Below, piece by piece: positions 26,301 to 33,739 of a stretch of DNA of 64,000 nucleotides. The stretch comes from Bradyrhizobium sp. NP1. GTDB taxonomy: Bacteria > Pseudomonadota > Alphaproteobacteria > Rhizobiales > Xanthobacteraceae. How positions within the stretch are numbered: the first letter of the stretch is position 1; each line of letters starts with the position of its first letter. The stretch lies in contig NZ_CP127385.1 of NCBI RefSeq assembly GCF_030378205.1, positions 4,256,001 to 4,320,000 on the forward strand, in the 5' to 3' direction. Made by a program: the position numbers and the translations under genes. The notes under the pieces are model-generated. The model was not told the DNA's origin. It did no database searches and saw only the letters and a list, made by a program, of their open reading frames with translations.

Positions 26301-26674
26301 CGCCGTACGGTTTCTGCGATGCATTTCTGGTAGGCCGAGATGATGTCTCTCAAATCTTCGGGGTCCATGCGCGCCGAAAGCTCGGTCGAACCGACCAGGT
26401 CGACGAACATCACCGTAACTTGACGGCGCTCCGCGACGTCGGCGGTCTTTGGGGCCGTCGGAGCCGCAGGAGGCTCTGGCGCGGCCTGCGCCGCGGTCGC
26501 AGGCTCGTTGATGGCCGCAAGGATCTTGCGCCGGTGCCCGAGCGGAATGCCGATATCCTTCAGGTCTTGATCGGTCAGATGGGGCAGTACGGAGACGTCA
26601 ATTTCATTTTCGGCAAAACGCTGCGCGTATTGCCCGAGACCAAGTCGCTCAAGCCACTCGGCGATCTGCTGCAC
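23309..26674 (-). CDS. SAM-domain / class III nucleotide cyclase / AAA ATPase / TPR regulator
   Basis: 1121 residues from GTG 26674, which has GGGAGG four bases upstream. Domains in order: SAM (about 1-58, AEWLERLGLGQYAQRF), class III adenylate/guanylate cyclase (about 83-260) with metal Asp92 in MFVDLVGST and Asp136 in YMGDGAL, and Asn208/Arg212 in VGETPNLAARLQ, then an AAA_16 ATPase with Walker A GEAGIGKS (308-315) and LMILEDAHWTDPTS as Walker B, then a long TPR-like helical half. It probably makes cAMP in response to a partner or ligand sensed by the C-terminal half. Residue 132, where Lys often contacts adenine, is Arg (FVARYMGDG). The frame is open to 26917; an upstream ATG at 26818 would add a CLSC-containing segment. 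Confidence 0.9.
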   Translation of the reverse strand: MQQIAEWLERLGLGQYAQRFAENEIDVSVLPHLTDQDLKDIGIPLGHRRKILAAINEPATAAQAAPEPPAAPTAPKTADVAERRQVTVMFVDLVGSTELSARMDPEDLRDIISAYQKCIAETVRRFDGFVARYMGDGALLYFGYPEAHEDDPERAVRAGLALVSAVSSLQVPVVLQIRVGIATGVVIVGDLIGSDDNQEHDIVGETPNLAARLQAIARPDTVVIADGTRKLLGNLFDLQDLGTAALKGIQGDVRAWAAVRPRAVASRFEALRASALAPLVGREEELELLLRRWSRAKVGEGQVVLISGEAGIGKSRLTFALLEQLAREPHIRLRYVCSPQHTDSALYPIISQLMRAAALEDNDSPQAKLDKLDALLAQSSTSPEDAALIAELLSLSNDGRYPPVEVEPQLRRQKTLAALCSQLEALARISPVLMILEDAHWTDPTSLELFARLVDLAVRPRLLILVTFRPEFSAPWIGRSHVTALTLNRLVRREIDSLIQGVVGSRSLPTRVRQDIIERSDGVPLFVEEMTKAVLDAEGESKMQRPVARQSKSVAAVPASLQASLMSRLDRLGPAKDVAQVGAAIGREFSHMLLAAVARKPDAELNANLDRLVAAGLLFRQGTPPHASYLFKHALVQDAAYSTLLREPRRLLHARIAEILETQFAEVAESQPELLARHCTKANLIEKSAHLWGRAGQRSQDRSALAEAAEQLGQALAQIATLPSTRDLRREQIILQVALMNTLMHVKGYGAPETKAAVAQVGALIEQAERLGESPDDTSLLLSALFGQWIVNFICFDGDVARELAARFLEFDDRDGTVVPLIVGHRTMGSTLALVGDIVQARAHYDEALALYRPAEHRRLITRFGQDLRVTCLGFRSMALWLLGYPEAALNDADGALKEARQIDHAATLMFTMNFPILVNTYCGNYDAANGLLKELVALAEEKSAPFRKAEGVLRRGYILTLTGQAKAVEMVKSGIDLWRSAGSTIFTPEQEFMLAIAHADSGQFDDAWRCIDNAMAAMQATKERWCEAEVHRVAGEIELKSPQRNVAKAQAQFEHSLTLAQAQQAKSWELRSSMSLARLLRDQGERQAARDLLGPVRDWFTEGFDTSDLRNARMLLDELR

Positions 26675-27159
26675 ATCGCCTCCCGATCTACAGGCCTCAA
26701 GCTCAGTACCGCAGGATAGACAGTTTATACTTTTTGCGAAGCAGATATAGCCGGCTTCGTGCCCCGCAGCGTATGTCCGCAGCAGGTCGGCTAGGCCACC
26801 GGTCGCCCAGAACTTCATATTGCACGGCCTGGCGCGGGTGATTTGCCCGACGGGCAAATCAGCGAAATCTCTGTCCAGCCCTGCCCGAAAAAATAATCTG
26901 CTTGAGCCGTCGGGCAAATCAGTGGCTTTGATCGGCGCGTCCCGTGCCCGATCAAGAGGGGCGCTTCGCGATCGTCACGAGTGTTGGGCGCGGGATGCGA
27001 TGGACGCGGGCGGTATCGCAAGACGAACGATGCTGACGCGGACGGCGAAGTCGTGTGGTCCTGATATCCCGACGCTGATATCAAGCCTGTGACATCTTCG
27101 CAGGCGACGGTGGCAAGAAAGCCCGGTCACCGGGGAGAGCACGAAGGAAGCCGTAAAAC

Positions 27160-27480
27160 CATCGCGCAGGGAATGCCGTGATGTTGCGGCGTACCTGTGG
27201 TGACTAACTCGTGTGCTTTCTTCATTCGCACGCGAGGCTGCGGGTGCGCACCGCGCATCCGGCATTCCCTGCGCCCTCTGTTGTCAGAGGGACACCAATT
27301 TCGCAAGACCCGGGCGGAGCAAGCCGCGGGAAGGCGAACGCACGCTCCTCTTGCCGTCATGCCCCGCGCATGCGGGCATCCAGTACGCTGCGGCCTGTCG
27401 GACCAAATGCTGACGCCTCTGGAATACTGGATCGCCCGGCCAAGCCGGGCGATGACACCGTGGAATGGGCTGTTTGAAAA
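27160..27480. repeat. Composite Bradyrhizobium intergenic repeats
   Basis: The 826 bases between the start of the cyclase gene and the Gre-factor gene hold no gene that I can support. The part from about 27160 has two known-looking repeat blocks. In the first, GCGCAGGGAATGCCG (27164-27178) is the inverted partner of CGGCATTCCCTGCGC (27260-27274). The second runs from GTCATGCCCCGCGCATGCGG (near 27357) to CGGCCAAGCCGGGCGATGAC (near 27440). Both resemble sequences I know as widely dispersed in Bradyrhizobium genomes. The rest (26675-27160) shows nothing clear beyond the upstream region of the cyclase gene. Confidence 0.75.
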
Positions 27481-27500
27481 TTGAATCAGTCGCTTTGCCG

Positions 27501-27959
27501 CTATGCGATCGCCGTGATCTCGGCGTCGTCCTTGCCCGCCCGCACCGTGTCGCCGATGCGCTTGCCGAGCAGCGACTGCGCAAGCGGCGAGACATAGGAG
27601 ATCGACCCCTTGGCCGGATCGGCCTCGTCCTCGCCGACGATGCGGAAGGTCTGCTGCCGCCCGTCCTCCCGGACGATCGTGACGGCATGGCCGAACTGAA
27701 CGACGGTCGCATCCGGCGCCGGCGCGCGGAGCTGTGCGGTGGCGCGGCGCGCGTTCCAGTAATGCAGATCGCGTCTCGCCGCAGCCAGCGCCTCACGATC
27801 GGACGCCGCCTGGGCTTCGCCGTAGGCCTGGCGCGCCGCAGCCAGCGCCTCGTCGATCATGGCCAACCCCCGTTCGGTGACGAGGTTGGCGTGTTCCGAG
27901 ACCGGGCGGTCCGGAAGCGCTTCCACATAGTCGTCTTCGTTGGTAAAGGCTCGGCTCAT
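27501..27959 (-). CDS. GreA/GreB-family transcript cleavage factor-like protein
   Basis: 152 residues beginning MSRAFTNEDDYVEALPDRPV with an N-terminal helical region (ERGLAMIDEALAAARQAYGE) and a C-terminal GreA/GreB FKBP-like domain (VQFGHAVTIVREDGRQQTFR, then DEADPAKGSISYVSPLAQSL, LLGKRIGDTV). Gre factors enter the RNA polymerase secondary channel and rescue backtracked complexes. The N-terminal part is more degenerate than in true GreA, so this may be an auxiliary Gre-like protein. ATG 27959 is preferred over an in-frame GTG three codons earlier. Confidence 0.85.
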   Translation of the reverse strand: MSRAFTNEDDYVEALPDRPVSEHANLVTERGLAMIDEALAAARQAYGEAQAASDREALAAARRDLHYWNARRATAQLRAPAPDATVVQFGHAVTIVREDGRQQTFRIVGEDEADPAKGSISYVSPLAQSLLGKRIGDTVRAGKDDAEITAIA

Positions 27960-27991
27960 GATGGTCACATAGGTATCGACGGGCGGTCATC

Positions 27992-28801
27992 CTACCCCGG
28001 TTCGCCGTTGCCGGACAGGACTTGCGCGGCGCCGCCGATCGCGCGCCGGAACACCTCGTCGAAGGTTTCGGCGCGAAGCGGCCAGCGATGGACGCGGCCC
28101 TGCTCCTCGAGCCGCCATTCCGCGATCCAGCCGAGCGCATTGTCGTCCCACGTCAGGTGTCCGACCAGCGTGGCATCGCCGCCATGCGTGGAGGCGAGCA
28201 TGGCCAGCGCCGCAGGCGGGATCGCTTGGGCCGCCGTATCGACCTTCGCTTTCGAAAGCATGGCTTCGTCCGGAAGCAGGACACGCATGCCGCGCCTGGC
28301 CGCGGCAGCGAGCAGCGCCTGGCGCTGCAGTTCGGATTGCTTCGCATCCGCAGTGACGATGAATTGCCGCGGGCCCTGTTCCATCGTGACGACGGCCAGC
28401 AGGCCCGGCCTCGACAGCCAGGGCCTCAGCCCGAGCGATGCCAGCAGTTCGTCGATCCTCTGCGCGTCGAAGTCGACGATCAGGAAGAACGAGCGGTCGC
28501 GCGTGCCCTGCTCGTCGTTCTTGGGCTTGCCGGATTTCTCGTCGCGATAATCGAAGGCCTCGACGAAATCCTTCGCGCGCGCCTTGTAGGGCGCAAGCCG
28601 CGGATCGCCGGCAAGCTGGAGCGCGCCGGAGCGCTTGATCAGCACGTCCTCGAGACAGGCTGCAAAGCCATTGAGACGGTTCGCCTCGCCCTGGCCGGTG
28701 ACGATGGTCTGCGCGCGGTGGAGATCGTCAGCTTCGGTTGCGAGCGTGGCACGAGAGCAGGCGAGCACGAGGGCAAACGCGACGACGATGACGCGAGCCA
28801 C
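27992..28801 (-). CDS. DUF2066 domain-containing exported protein
   Basis: About 269 residues. The N-terminus VARVIVVAFALVLACSRATL is a signal peptide, followed by a DUF2066-like body with AQTIVTGQGEANRLNGFAAC, LEDVLIKRSGAL and a C-terminal TLVGHLTWDDNALGWIAEWR segment. DUF2066 proteins are periplasmic or lipoprotein-like and uncharacterised. I use GTG 28801 because it opens the signal peptide; the frame is open to 29035 without a better signal. The Gre-like gene begins 32 bases beyond its stop on the same strand, so the two may be co-transcribed. Confidence 0.75.
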   Translation of the reverse strand: MARVIVVAFALVLACSRATLATEADDLHRAQTIVTGQGEANRLNGFAACLEDVLIKRSGALQLAGDPRLAPYKARAKDFVEAFDYRDEKSGKPKNDEQGTRDRSFFLIVDFDAQRIDELLASLGLRPWLSRPGLLAVVTMEQGPRQFIVTADAKQSELQRQALLAAAARRGMRVLLPDEAMLSKAKVDTAAQAIPPAALAMLASTHGGDATLVGHLTWDDNALGWIAEWRLEEQGRVHRWPLRAETFDEVFRRAIGGAAQVLSGNGEPG

Positions 28802-28979
28802 GCGTTCGAGATCGCACCGGCCTCCGGGCGCGGGCCTGTTCCCGGGTTCCCCATGCACGAGAGATTGTCGCACGCCTTTCGATCCCGCTTGACAGGCCGC
28901 CACGCGAGGAGGAGCATCGCATGGTCGGCCGGTGACGACCAGCCATCCGGCGGCAAATCCGCACGGAAAGGAGGTTTTG

Positions 28980-29042
28980 ATGAGTCCACCTCCGCAAAGA
29001 CCGCCGCGCAGTGCGAGGGAACACGTTCGGGCCACCGCATAG
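28980..29042 (+). CDS. Possible 20-residue peptide with perfect ribosome binding site
   Basis: AAAGGAGG at 28967-28974 is followed five bases later by ATG 28980 and 19 further codons (MSPPPQRPPRSAREHVRATA) to TAG. The peptide is Pro/Arg-rich and unlike a membrane or signal peptide. No rightward gene follows within 1 kb, so it is not an obvious leader. The remaining bases of 28802-29212 show nothing else. It could be a real short protein or a chance site. Confidence 0.3.
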   Translation: MSPPPQRPPRSAREHVRATA

Positions 29043-29212
29043 CGGCAACCCCACGGACGGAACGCCGGGCAAAGGCTAAGTGGGCCGCATCAGTGAGGCA
29101 TGGCCCCTTGCCTTCCCGGCGCTGTCGTTTCTGCCACGCCGTATCCGGCACTTTCCAGGTCAAGCAGTCGGGGTTTCGCGTAGGATCGTCGATGAGCCGG
29201 ATTCGCCGAGCT

Positions 29213-29503
29213 TTATTGCTTTTGCAGCTTGGTGATCGTCTTGCCGTTCTCGCCGGTGGAGAAGGTCACGCGGTTGCCGGCATGGACCGCATCGAGCATC
29301 GCGCCATCCTGCACCTTGAACTCTTCGGTCGGACCGCCGCTCGCAGCGCCCACGGTGCCGTCCTGCGTGCGCTGAATCGCAATCGTGCTGTTGAGCCGAT
29401 CGATCTTCATGATCGTTCCCGTCGCCTGCTGCTGCGCGGCAACCGCCGACAGGCCGAGGCCGATCGCGACAGTGCTCGCCAGAATGATCGTAGCTGTCCT
29501 CAT
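29213..29503 (-). CDS. CusF-like periplasmic copper-binding protein
   Basis: 96 residues with signal peptide (MRTATIILASTVAIGLGLSA). The mature small beta-barrel contains ATGTIMKIDRLNSTIAIQR and DAVHAGNRVTFST, typical of the CusF/Cu-Ag efflux accessory family, though the Met/Trp/His copper ligands of CusF are not clearly present. It may bind copper or merely share the OB-like fold. No efflux pump is adjacent. Confidence 0.7.
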   Translation of the reverse strand: MRTATIILASTVAIGLGLSAVAAQQQATGTIMKIDRLNSTIAIQRTQDGTVGAASGGPTEEFKVQDGAMLDAVHAGNRVTFSTGENGKTITKLQKQ

Positions 29504-29569
29504 CGGTTCCTCCGAATTTCGAGACTCGGTGACAAGACGCGGCGGGGCGAATTGGTTCCCGCGGAACCG

Positions 29570-29803
29570 TTAAAATTCCAATTTGTCAGGCACGCTGCCG
29601 AATTTGCGCAGCACCGTCGTCGATGTCTCGGGGTAGCCGGTGCGAACGAAGGCGACGGCGCCGGCATGGCCAAAGATCTTCCAGTAACCCTTGGCGCGCT
29701 CGATCGCGGCAGCCGGGGTCGCACATTTGAATGCCTCGCCTGCGACAAGGCCCTTCTCCGTCAGATCGATCGGCACCGCAATGAACTGGGCGATTTCTCC
29801 CAC
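29570..29803 (-). CDS. Small soluble protein of unknown function, 77 residues
   Basis: GTG 29803 follows GGGAGGGCGCAGCG. The product (MGEIAQFIAVPIDLTEKGLV... ending TVLRKFGSVPDKLEF) has a compact alpha/beta look with CATPAAAIERAKGYWKIFGH, a pattern I recall from short alphaproteobacterial proteins. Cytoplasmic; function unknown. It lies 66 bases ahead of the CusF-like gene on the same strand. Confidence 0.7.
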   Translation of the reverse strand: MGEIAQFIAVPIDLTEKGLVAGEAFKCATPAAAIERAKGYWKIFGHAGAVAFVRTGYPETSTTVLRKFGSVPDKLEF

Positions 29804-29898
29804 CGCTGCGCCCTCCCTGGTTTCTGCTCAGTCAACGCCAATGACCGGCGGGCGTTTTGATGCAGATCAACCGCTTTTGCAAGCAGCACCGTGGCCAC

Positions 29899-30801
29899 TC
29901 AGGCGACGCTCGCGCGAGCGCCCTCCTGGTCGTCGGCGGCGAGCGCGTCGAGATCGACAAGCTGGGCGTCGTCAGGCGCCTCGCCCTGGGCCTCGCTGCC
30001 GTGGACATGCATCAGCGTCTGCACGCGCCGTGCGTTGAGATAGTCGACATGCTGGTGGCGCAGCGCAGTCGGCAGCAGCGCGGTCGGCAGCGCGACCACC
30101 GTGAACGCCCCGGCCTTGCGCACCTCGCTGCCCTCGCGCCAAAGCAGCGGATTGAGCGTGTAGATCATCTGCCGCTCGATCTCGGGGGACGGCGCGCGAT
30201 GATCCTCATCCGGCGCGGCCAGTGCCCTGTTGGCGTTCCCGGCGCGGGTGCGCACCGCAAGCGCCCGCAGTTCCCAGCAGATCAGGTCCGCCGCCGAAAG
30301 CACTTCCCGCCGCATCGCTTCCACATTGCCGGCAAAGCGGGTCGCTTCCGCCACCGAGGCGACGCCGTTGCTCACCGCGCCAACCAGCGCCGAGGCGCCG
30401 GCGCCGAACTGCGGCACCGCCTGTTCGATCGCCACGGCCAGCGCCTCGATCTGGTCGGCCGCGAGCTGGCGATCGCGCTGCGCCGTCGCCTCGATGAGCG
30501 CGCGCTCGGCTGCAACGATCTGCTCGTCGAGCTCCGCAAGCTCCGCTCGCAGCGTCTTGGCACGCTCCTCGACCTCGCGCAGCGTCGCTTCCGCCTGCGC
30601 GAGCCGGCTGGTCGCGGCGCCCGCCACCGCCAGCCGTTCCGCCGCGGCGCGCTTGTCGGTAAGCAGCGCCTCCGCCGCACCAGCGCGGGCCGCGAGCTTG
30701 CCGCGCTCGACCTGCTTGCTCTTCAAGGCACGTTCGAAGCGCTCGACCGGGCTGAGTTCACGCTTGAAAAACGGGCTGAGTTCACGCTTGAAAAATGCCA
30801 T
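29899..30801 (-). CDS. Coiled-coil protein of unknown function
   Basis: 300 residues. It starts with MAFFKRELSPFFKRELSP, an exact 8-residue duplication (24 bases repeated at 30748-30771 and 30772-30795). A long coiled coil (about residues 25-130, Ala/Glu/Arg-rich) is followed by a helical region with PQFGAGASALVGAVSNGVAS and a C-terminal part with IYTLNPLLWREGSEVRKAG. No membrane segment or catalytic motif is visible. It may be a structural or scaffold protein. It is transcribed away from the rest of the neighbourhood and has no evident partner. Confidence 0.7.
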   Translation of the reverse strand: MAFFKRELSPFFKRELSPVERFERALKSKQVERGKLAARAGAAEALLTDKRAAAERLAVAGAATSRLAQAEATLREVEERAKTLRAELAELDEQIVAAERALIEATAQRDRQLAADQIEALAVAIEQAVPQFGAGASALVGAVSNGVASVAEATRFAGNVEAMRREVLSAADLICWELRALAVRTRAGNANRALAAPDEDHRAPSPEIERQMIYTLNPLLWREGSEVRKAGAFTVVALPTALLPTALRHQHVDYLNARRVQTLMHVHGSEAQGEAPDDAQLVDLDALAADDQEGARASVA

Positions 30802-30974
30802 GCCATCTCCTCGTGGCTCGATTGGCTCTCCGAATCAGCCAGACGGTATATTGCCAGTGTACCCGAAAAACTTGGCTCAGATTGCGGCCCGGCCCGCGGC
30901 CACGGGCGGTATCCCCTCATCCCCGGACGGTATGAACCGGCGCACCGCCGCCCGCGAACGGCTATTGGAGCGGG

Positions 30975-31310
30975 TTGCCGCAGCTCGGGCCCGATGGCCA
31001 GGTCCGGCAATGCGTGCTGGTCGCCCTGCGCCAGCGCACCGGCTCCGACGGCCGGGTCAATACGCGGCTCTCGGTGAACATCAGCCGCGGCAGCGGGCTC
31101 ACCTTCCTGATCCAGGACGACGGCCTGCCGACCGAGCAGCCGACCGATCCGAACGCCTCGGCGCTGCCGGCGCCGCGGCCGCGCTCACCGAAGATCGCCG
31201 TGACGCCGGCCGGCCCGCCCGGGGTCGAGGACAAGCAGAAGATCGAGGGCTGGGATGCGTCCGAGCTGCGCAACCGCAACGGCATCGCGTCCGAGCCGGC
31301 CGGGCAGTGA
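30975..31310 (+). pseudogene. Possible 5'-truncated gene of an exported protein
   Basis: The frame from 30936 reads PPPANGYWSGLPQLGPDGQV, then QCVLVALRQRTGSDGRVNTR and SVNISRGSGLTFLIQDDGLP, ending EPAGQ at 31310. This looks like the mature part of an exported protein whose signal peptide is missing: a TGA lies in frame at 30933 and no ATG follows. TTG 30975 with GGAG four bases ahead could serve as start, giving 111 residues. I favour a truncated gene, although a short real gene cannot be excluded. Confidence 0.45.
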
Positions 31311-31327
31311 TGCGGCGCCTCGCGCGG

Positions 31328-32164
31328 TCAGCGTTGCGGACCGGACAGCGCGATGTCGCGCTCGGCGCGGAACACGTTGCCGTAGAGGTTGGCGATCCAC
31401 TGCCGTCCCCTCGACGTCATGTTGAGGTAGCCGATCTCGGTCTGGATATGCGGCGCCACGCTGTCCCAGTAGAACTGGGGATAGCGGTTGACGATATCGG
31501 CCGGCGATTCATAGCCGAGCTGGCGGTTGACACCGACCTCCTCAAACTCGTGGTAGAGCGCATTGGCCTTGCGCAAGTAGTTGGGGTCACCGAGCTGGCC
31601 GATGAAATCGGCGGCGCGGACGATCGAGGCCTCTGCGTCGTGGCGCTGGCCCGTCAGCGGCGGGAAACGCGTGCCCTCGATCGCGTCGGCAATGCGCTGC
31701 CGGTCGAGCAGCGCGATGTGCTCGATCCGCCGCATCACGTAGAGTTTGGAGCGATCGACATGGTGGTGCATCAGACCGGCGTCGGATGCGCCGCGCGGCA
31801 GGCTGATCTTGGTGCCGGCCGCATCGATCAGAAAGCCGTCGGGGCCGTCTTCCTGGAAAAGCCCGCGCACATAGCCGATGTCGTGGGCAAGGCAGGCGAT
31901 GATCACATGCGCGTAGTCGTCCGCCGTGATGTGGGTGTGCAACGCCCGGCCGCGCAGGATGTCGTGCCCCGCCAGTGTGACGAGCAGCGTATGCTCGACA
32001 TTATGGTAAAGCGCATCGCTGTTGCCGATGCATTCGAGAGCAAGCCGCGCCGCCGCGGGAACGATCTCCACGAGCTGCCCCTGCGACGATCCGAAGCGAC
32101 GTCGCATATAGGAGCCGAGAAATTCCTCCAGGGCGTTTGCCGCAAGCTCCGGTAACGTCATCAT
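31328..32164 (-). CDS. HD-domain metal-dependent phosphohydrolase
   Basis: 278 residues from ATG 32164, with GGGGGAGGCAACC ahead. Metal-site motifs are YHNVEHTLL (His54-His58) and ACLAHDIGY (His94/Asp95), followed by a LMHHHVDRS region and a further helical domain. HD proteins hydrolyse phosphoesters or nucleotides, including cyclic-nucleotide phosphodiesterase-type reactions. There is no sensor domain or membrane helix, so it is cytoplasmic. The large nucleotide cyclase 5 kb away suggests a possible second-messenger link, but that is speculation. Confidence 0.85.
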   Translation of the reverse strand: MMTLPELAANALEEFLGSYMRRRFGSSQGQLVEIVPAAARLALECIGNSDALYHNVEHTLLVTLAGHDILRGRALHTHITADDYAHVIIACLAHDIGYVRGLFQEDGPDGFLIDAAGTKISLPRGASDAGLMHHHVDRSKLYVMRRIEHIALLDRQRIADAIEGTRFPPLTGQRHDAEASIVRAADFIGQLGDPNYLRKANALYHEFEEVGVNRQLGYESPADIVNRYPQFYWDSVAPHIQTEIGYLNMTSRGRQWIANLYGNVFRAERDIALSGPQR

Positions 32165-32321
32165 GGTTGCCTCCCCCGCCTGCGACGACCAGCGACAGCT
32201 CCTGATTTTCGTTTTGTTTTTCCGGTTCGCTTGTTGTTGACGCGCTGCGAGCATAGCCCATCGGCCTTCGGTGACCAAACCGGAAGACGCGTGGAAAACA
32301 GAAATATATTGCCGTGCGTTG

Positions 32322-32684
32322 CTAGCGCTGCGGCACCGGCATCGGCGGACGCGGCGATGAACGTGGTGTACCAGCCGCCGGTTTGGCCGAGGCAGCGCGT
32401 GACCGGCCGCGCGGCGCTTCGTCAACGGATTCGAGATAGGAGGTCAGCGCCCAGGCCGAACTTGAATTGCTCGCATAATGCTGCTGCAAGAAAAGAAACA
32501 ACGTCAGGCTGAAGCGGCCCTTGGCAAGCCCGCGCGCGCTGCTGTGACACGCCGCGCAACCTTCGGCAAACAGCTTCGGCGCGGATTTTCCCGCATCGAG
32601 ATTCTGGGCCGATGCCGTCGCAAATGGCCCCGAGACGGCGCCAAGAACGAGCAGGCCGCATGCCACGGCCATCCAACGCTGCAC
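32322..32684 (-). CDS. Exported CXXCH (cytochrome c-like) protein
   Basis: About 120 residues. A signal peptide (MAVACGLLVLGAVSGPFATA) leads to LFAEGCAACHSSARGLAKGR, one CXXCH haem-binding motif, and a helical FSLTLFLFLQQHYASNSSSA segment before a Pro/Arg-rich tail. Distal Met is not obvious. It is probably a small periplasmic c-type cytochrome or a relic of one. The start is GTG 32684 (GGGGGCG ahead) or ATG 32672; longer frames to 32856 seem less likely. Confidence 0.75.
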   Translation of the reverse strand: MQRWMAVACGLLVLGAVSGPFATASAQNLDAGKSAPKLFAEGCAACHSSARGLAKGRFSLTLFLFLQQHYASNSSSAWALTSYLESVDEAPRGRSRAASAKPAAGTPRSSPRPPMPVPQR

Positions 32685-32907
32685 GATCGCCCCCAATGTC
32701 CTCAACGATGCCCCGCACCCACCTATAAGCAATAAATTCGCAAAGCCTGTCAAAAAGGAGGCAAGGCGCTGATGTCCCTGATGACAAGCGCTGTCGGCAG
32801 ATTTCTCGCTTCATTAAGGACGTCGTCGGCCTGCCGGCACGGCAAAAAATCGCCAAAATCTGGAAAGAAGCCAGCTTGCAAATCCTTCAAGCAAGGAGAG
32901 CCTGCAA

Positions 32908-33150
32908 ATGCGGATCGCACCCGTGATCGCCGCCGGCTCGGTCGCCTTCCTGACCGTTCTGGCAGCCCCCGTCTCGGCGAAAAATGCCGAGGCTCAAAAG
33001 CCGGAGGAAAGGCCGGTTTCGTCGCCTTGCCACGCCTACGAGCCGCAGGCGGACGGATCGTTGAAGGAGATTCCGTGCCAGGAGGTCGGTGCCGGTCGCC
33101 AGACGCCGCGCAAGGCCGCCACACATAATACCGATGAGGAAGCGCGCTAG
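32908..33150 (+). CDS. Small exported protein, 80 residues
   Basis: ATG 32908 follows AAGGAGAGCCTGCAA. The signal peptide (MRIAPVIAAGSVAFLTVLAA, cleavage after VSA) precedes a short polar mature part with two Cys (SSPCHAYEPQ and IPCQEVG), consistent with one disulfide. The PCHAYEPQADGSLKEIPCQE segment resembles short exported proteins of Bradyrhizobium of unknown function. Confidence 0.7.
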   Translation: MRIAPVIAAGSVAFLTVLAAPVSAKNAEAQKPEERPVSSPCHAYEPQADGSLKEIPCQEVGAGRQTPRKAATHNTDEEAR

Positions 33151-33278
33151 GCGCGGCCCTACAGCGCAGCGGCGTTTGTCAAAGCGAAAAAGAGGGCGGC
33201 GGCTCGTCGCCACCGCCTGTCCTGTTCGTTGGCGCAGCCGCAAAGGACGGCGGCCGCGCGAAGATGGGGCTCGACGCG

Positions 33279-33464
33279 TCAGCTCTGATGCGGCCCTCGC
33301 ATCATCTTCATGGCGTCCTCGATGTGACGCCATTCCCTGGCCTCCTCCTCCTCGCCCTTGCTCTCGCAGGCCAACGCATTCTGCGCCACGCGGGCGATCG
33401 CTTCGGGTCCATGCCGCTCAAACATCTGCCGCGCGATGGTGTGAATTTGCATCTCGGATATCAT
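33279..33464 (-). CDS. Small helical protein of unknown function, 61 residues
   Basis: ATG 33464 follows CTGGAGAGCGAC. It begins MISEMQIHTIARQMFERHGP and continues AIARVAQNALACESKGEEEE with EWRHIEDAMKMM near the end. This pattern of a short helical protein (IARQMFERHG...A.....W..I..A) is shared by many small Rhizobiales proteins of unknown role. Cytoplasmic. It is convergent with the exported protein at 32908. Confidence 0.7.
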   Translation of the reverse strand: MISEMQIHTIARQMFERHGPEAIARVAQNALACESKGEEEEAREWRHIEDAMKMMRGPHQS

Positions 33465-33739
33465 GTCGCTCTCCAGTACCGCGTCATGCCCGACAGCCAA
33501 GGGGCTAGTCTCCCGTCGCCAGGCATCCATTTCCAACCATTCAACCGCCGATCGCGTTCCCCTCACCTCGTCGATTTTGGCTACCCGTCGATCGTGCCGG
33601 CGTTCGAACTGGCAGCGTCTCTGCCACAACTGCGAGGCGTCCCCGCGCCGCGCCGGCTCCGGCCTGGCGCCGCAATTGCACTCTCTTCTCGCCGCATTTT
33701 TCGGCTACTGCCGATCCGATGAGATCGAAGGCAAGCTCC

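Noticed and set aside
28022..29860. 612-codon rightward open frame
   Set aside because: Antisense to the DUF2066, CusF-like and small-protein genes. No start signal or domain.
30230..32155. 641-codon rightward open frame
   Set aside because: It is antisense to the coiled-coil and HD-domain genes, which have recognised motifs and ribosome binding sites. The translated sequence is low-complexity and Arg/Ser/Ala-rich.
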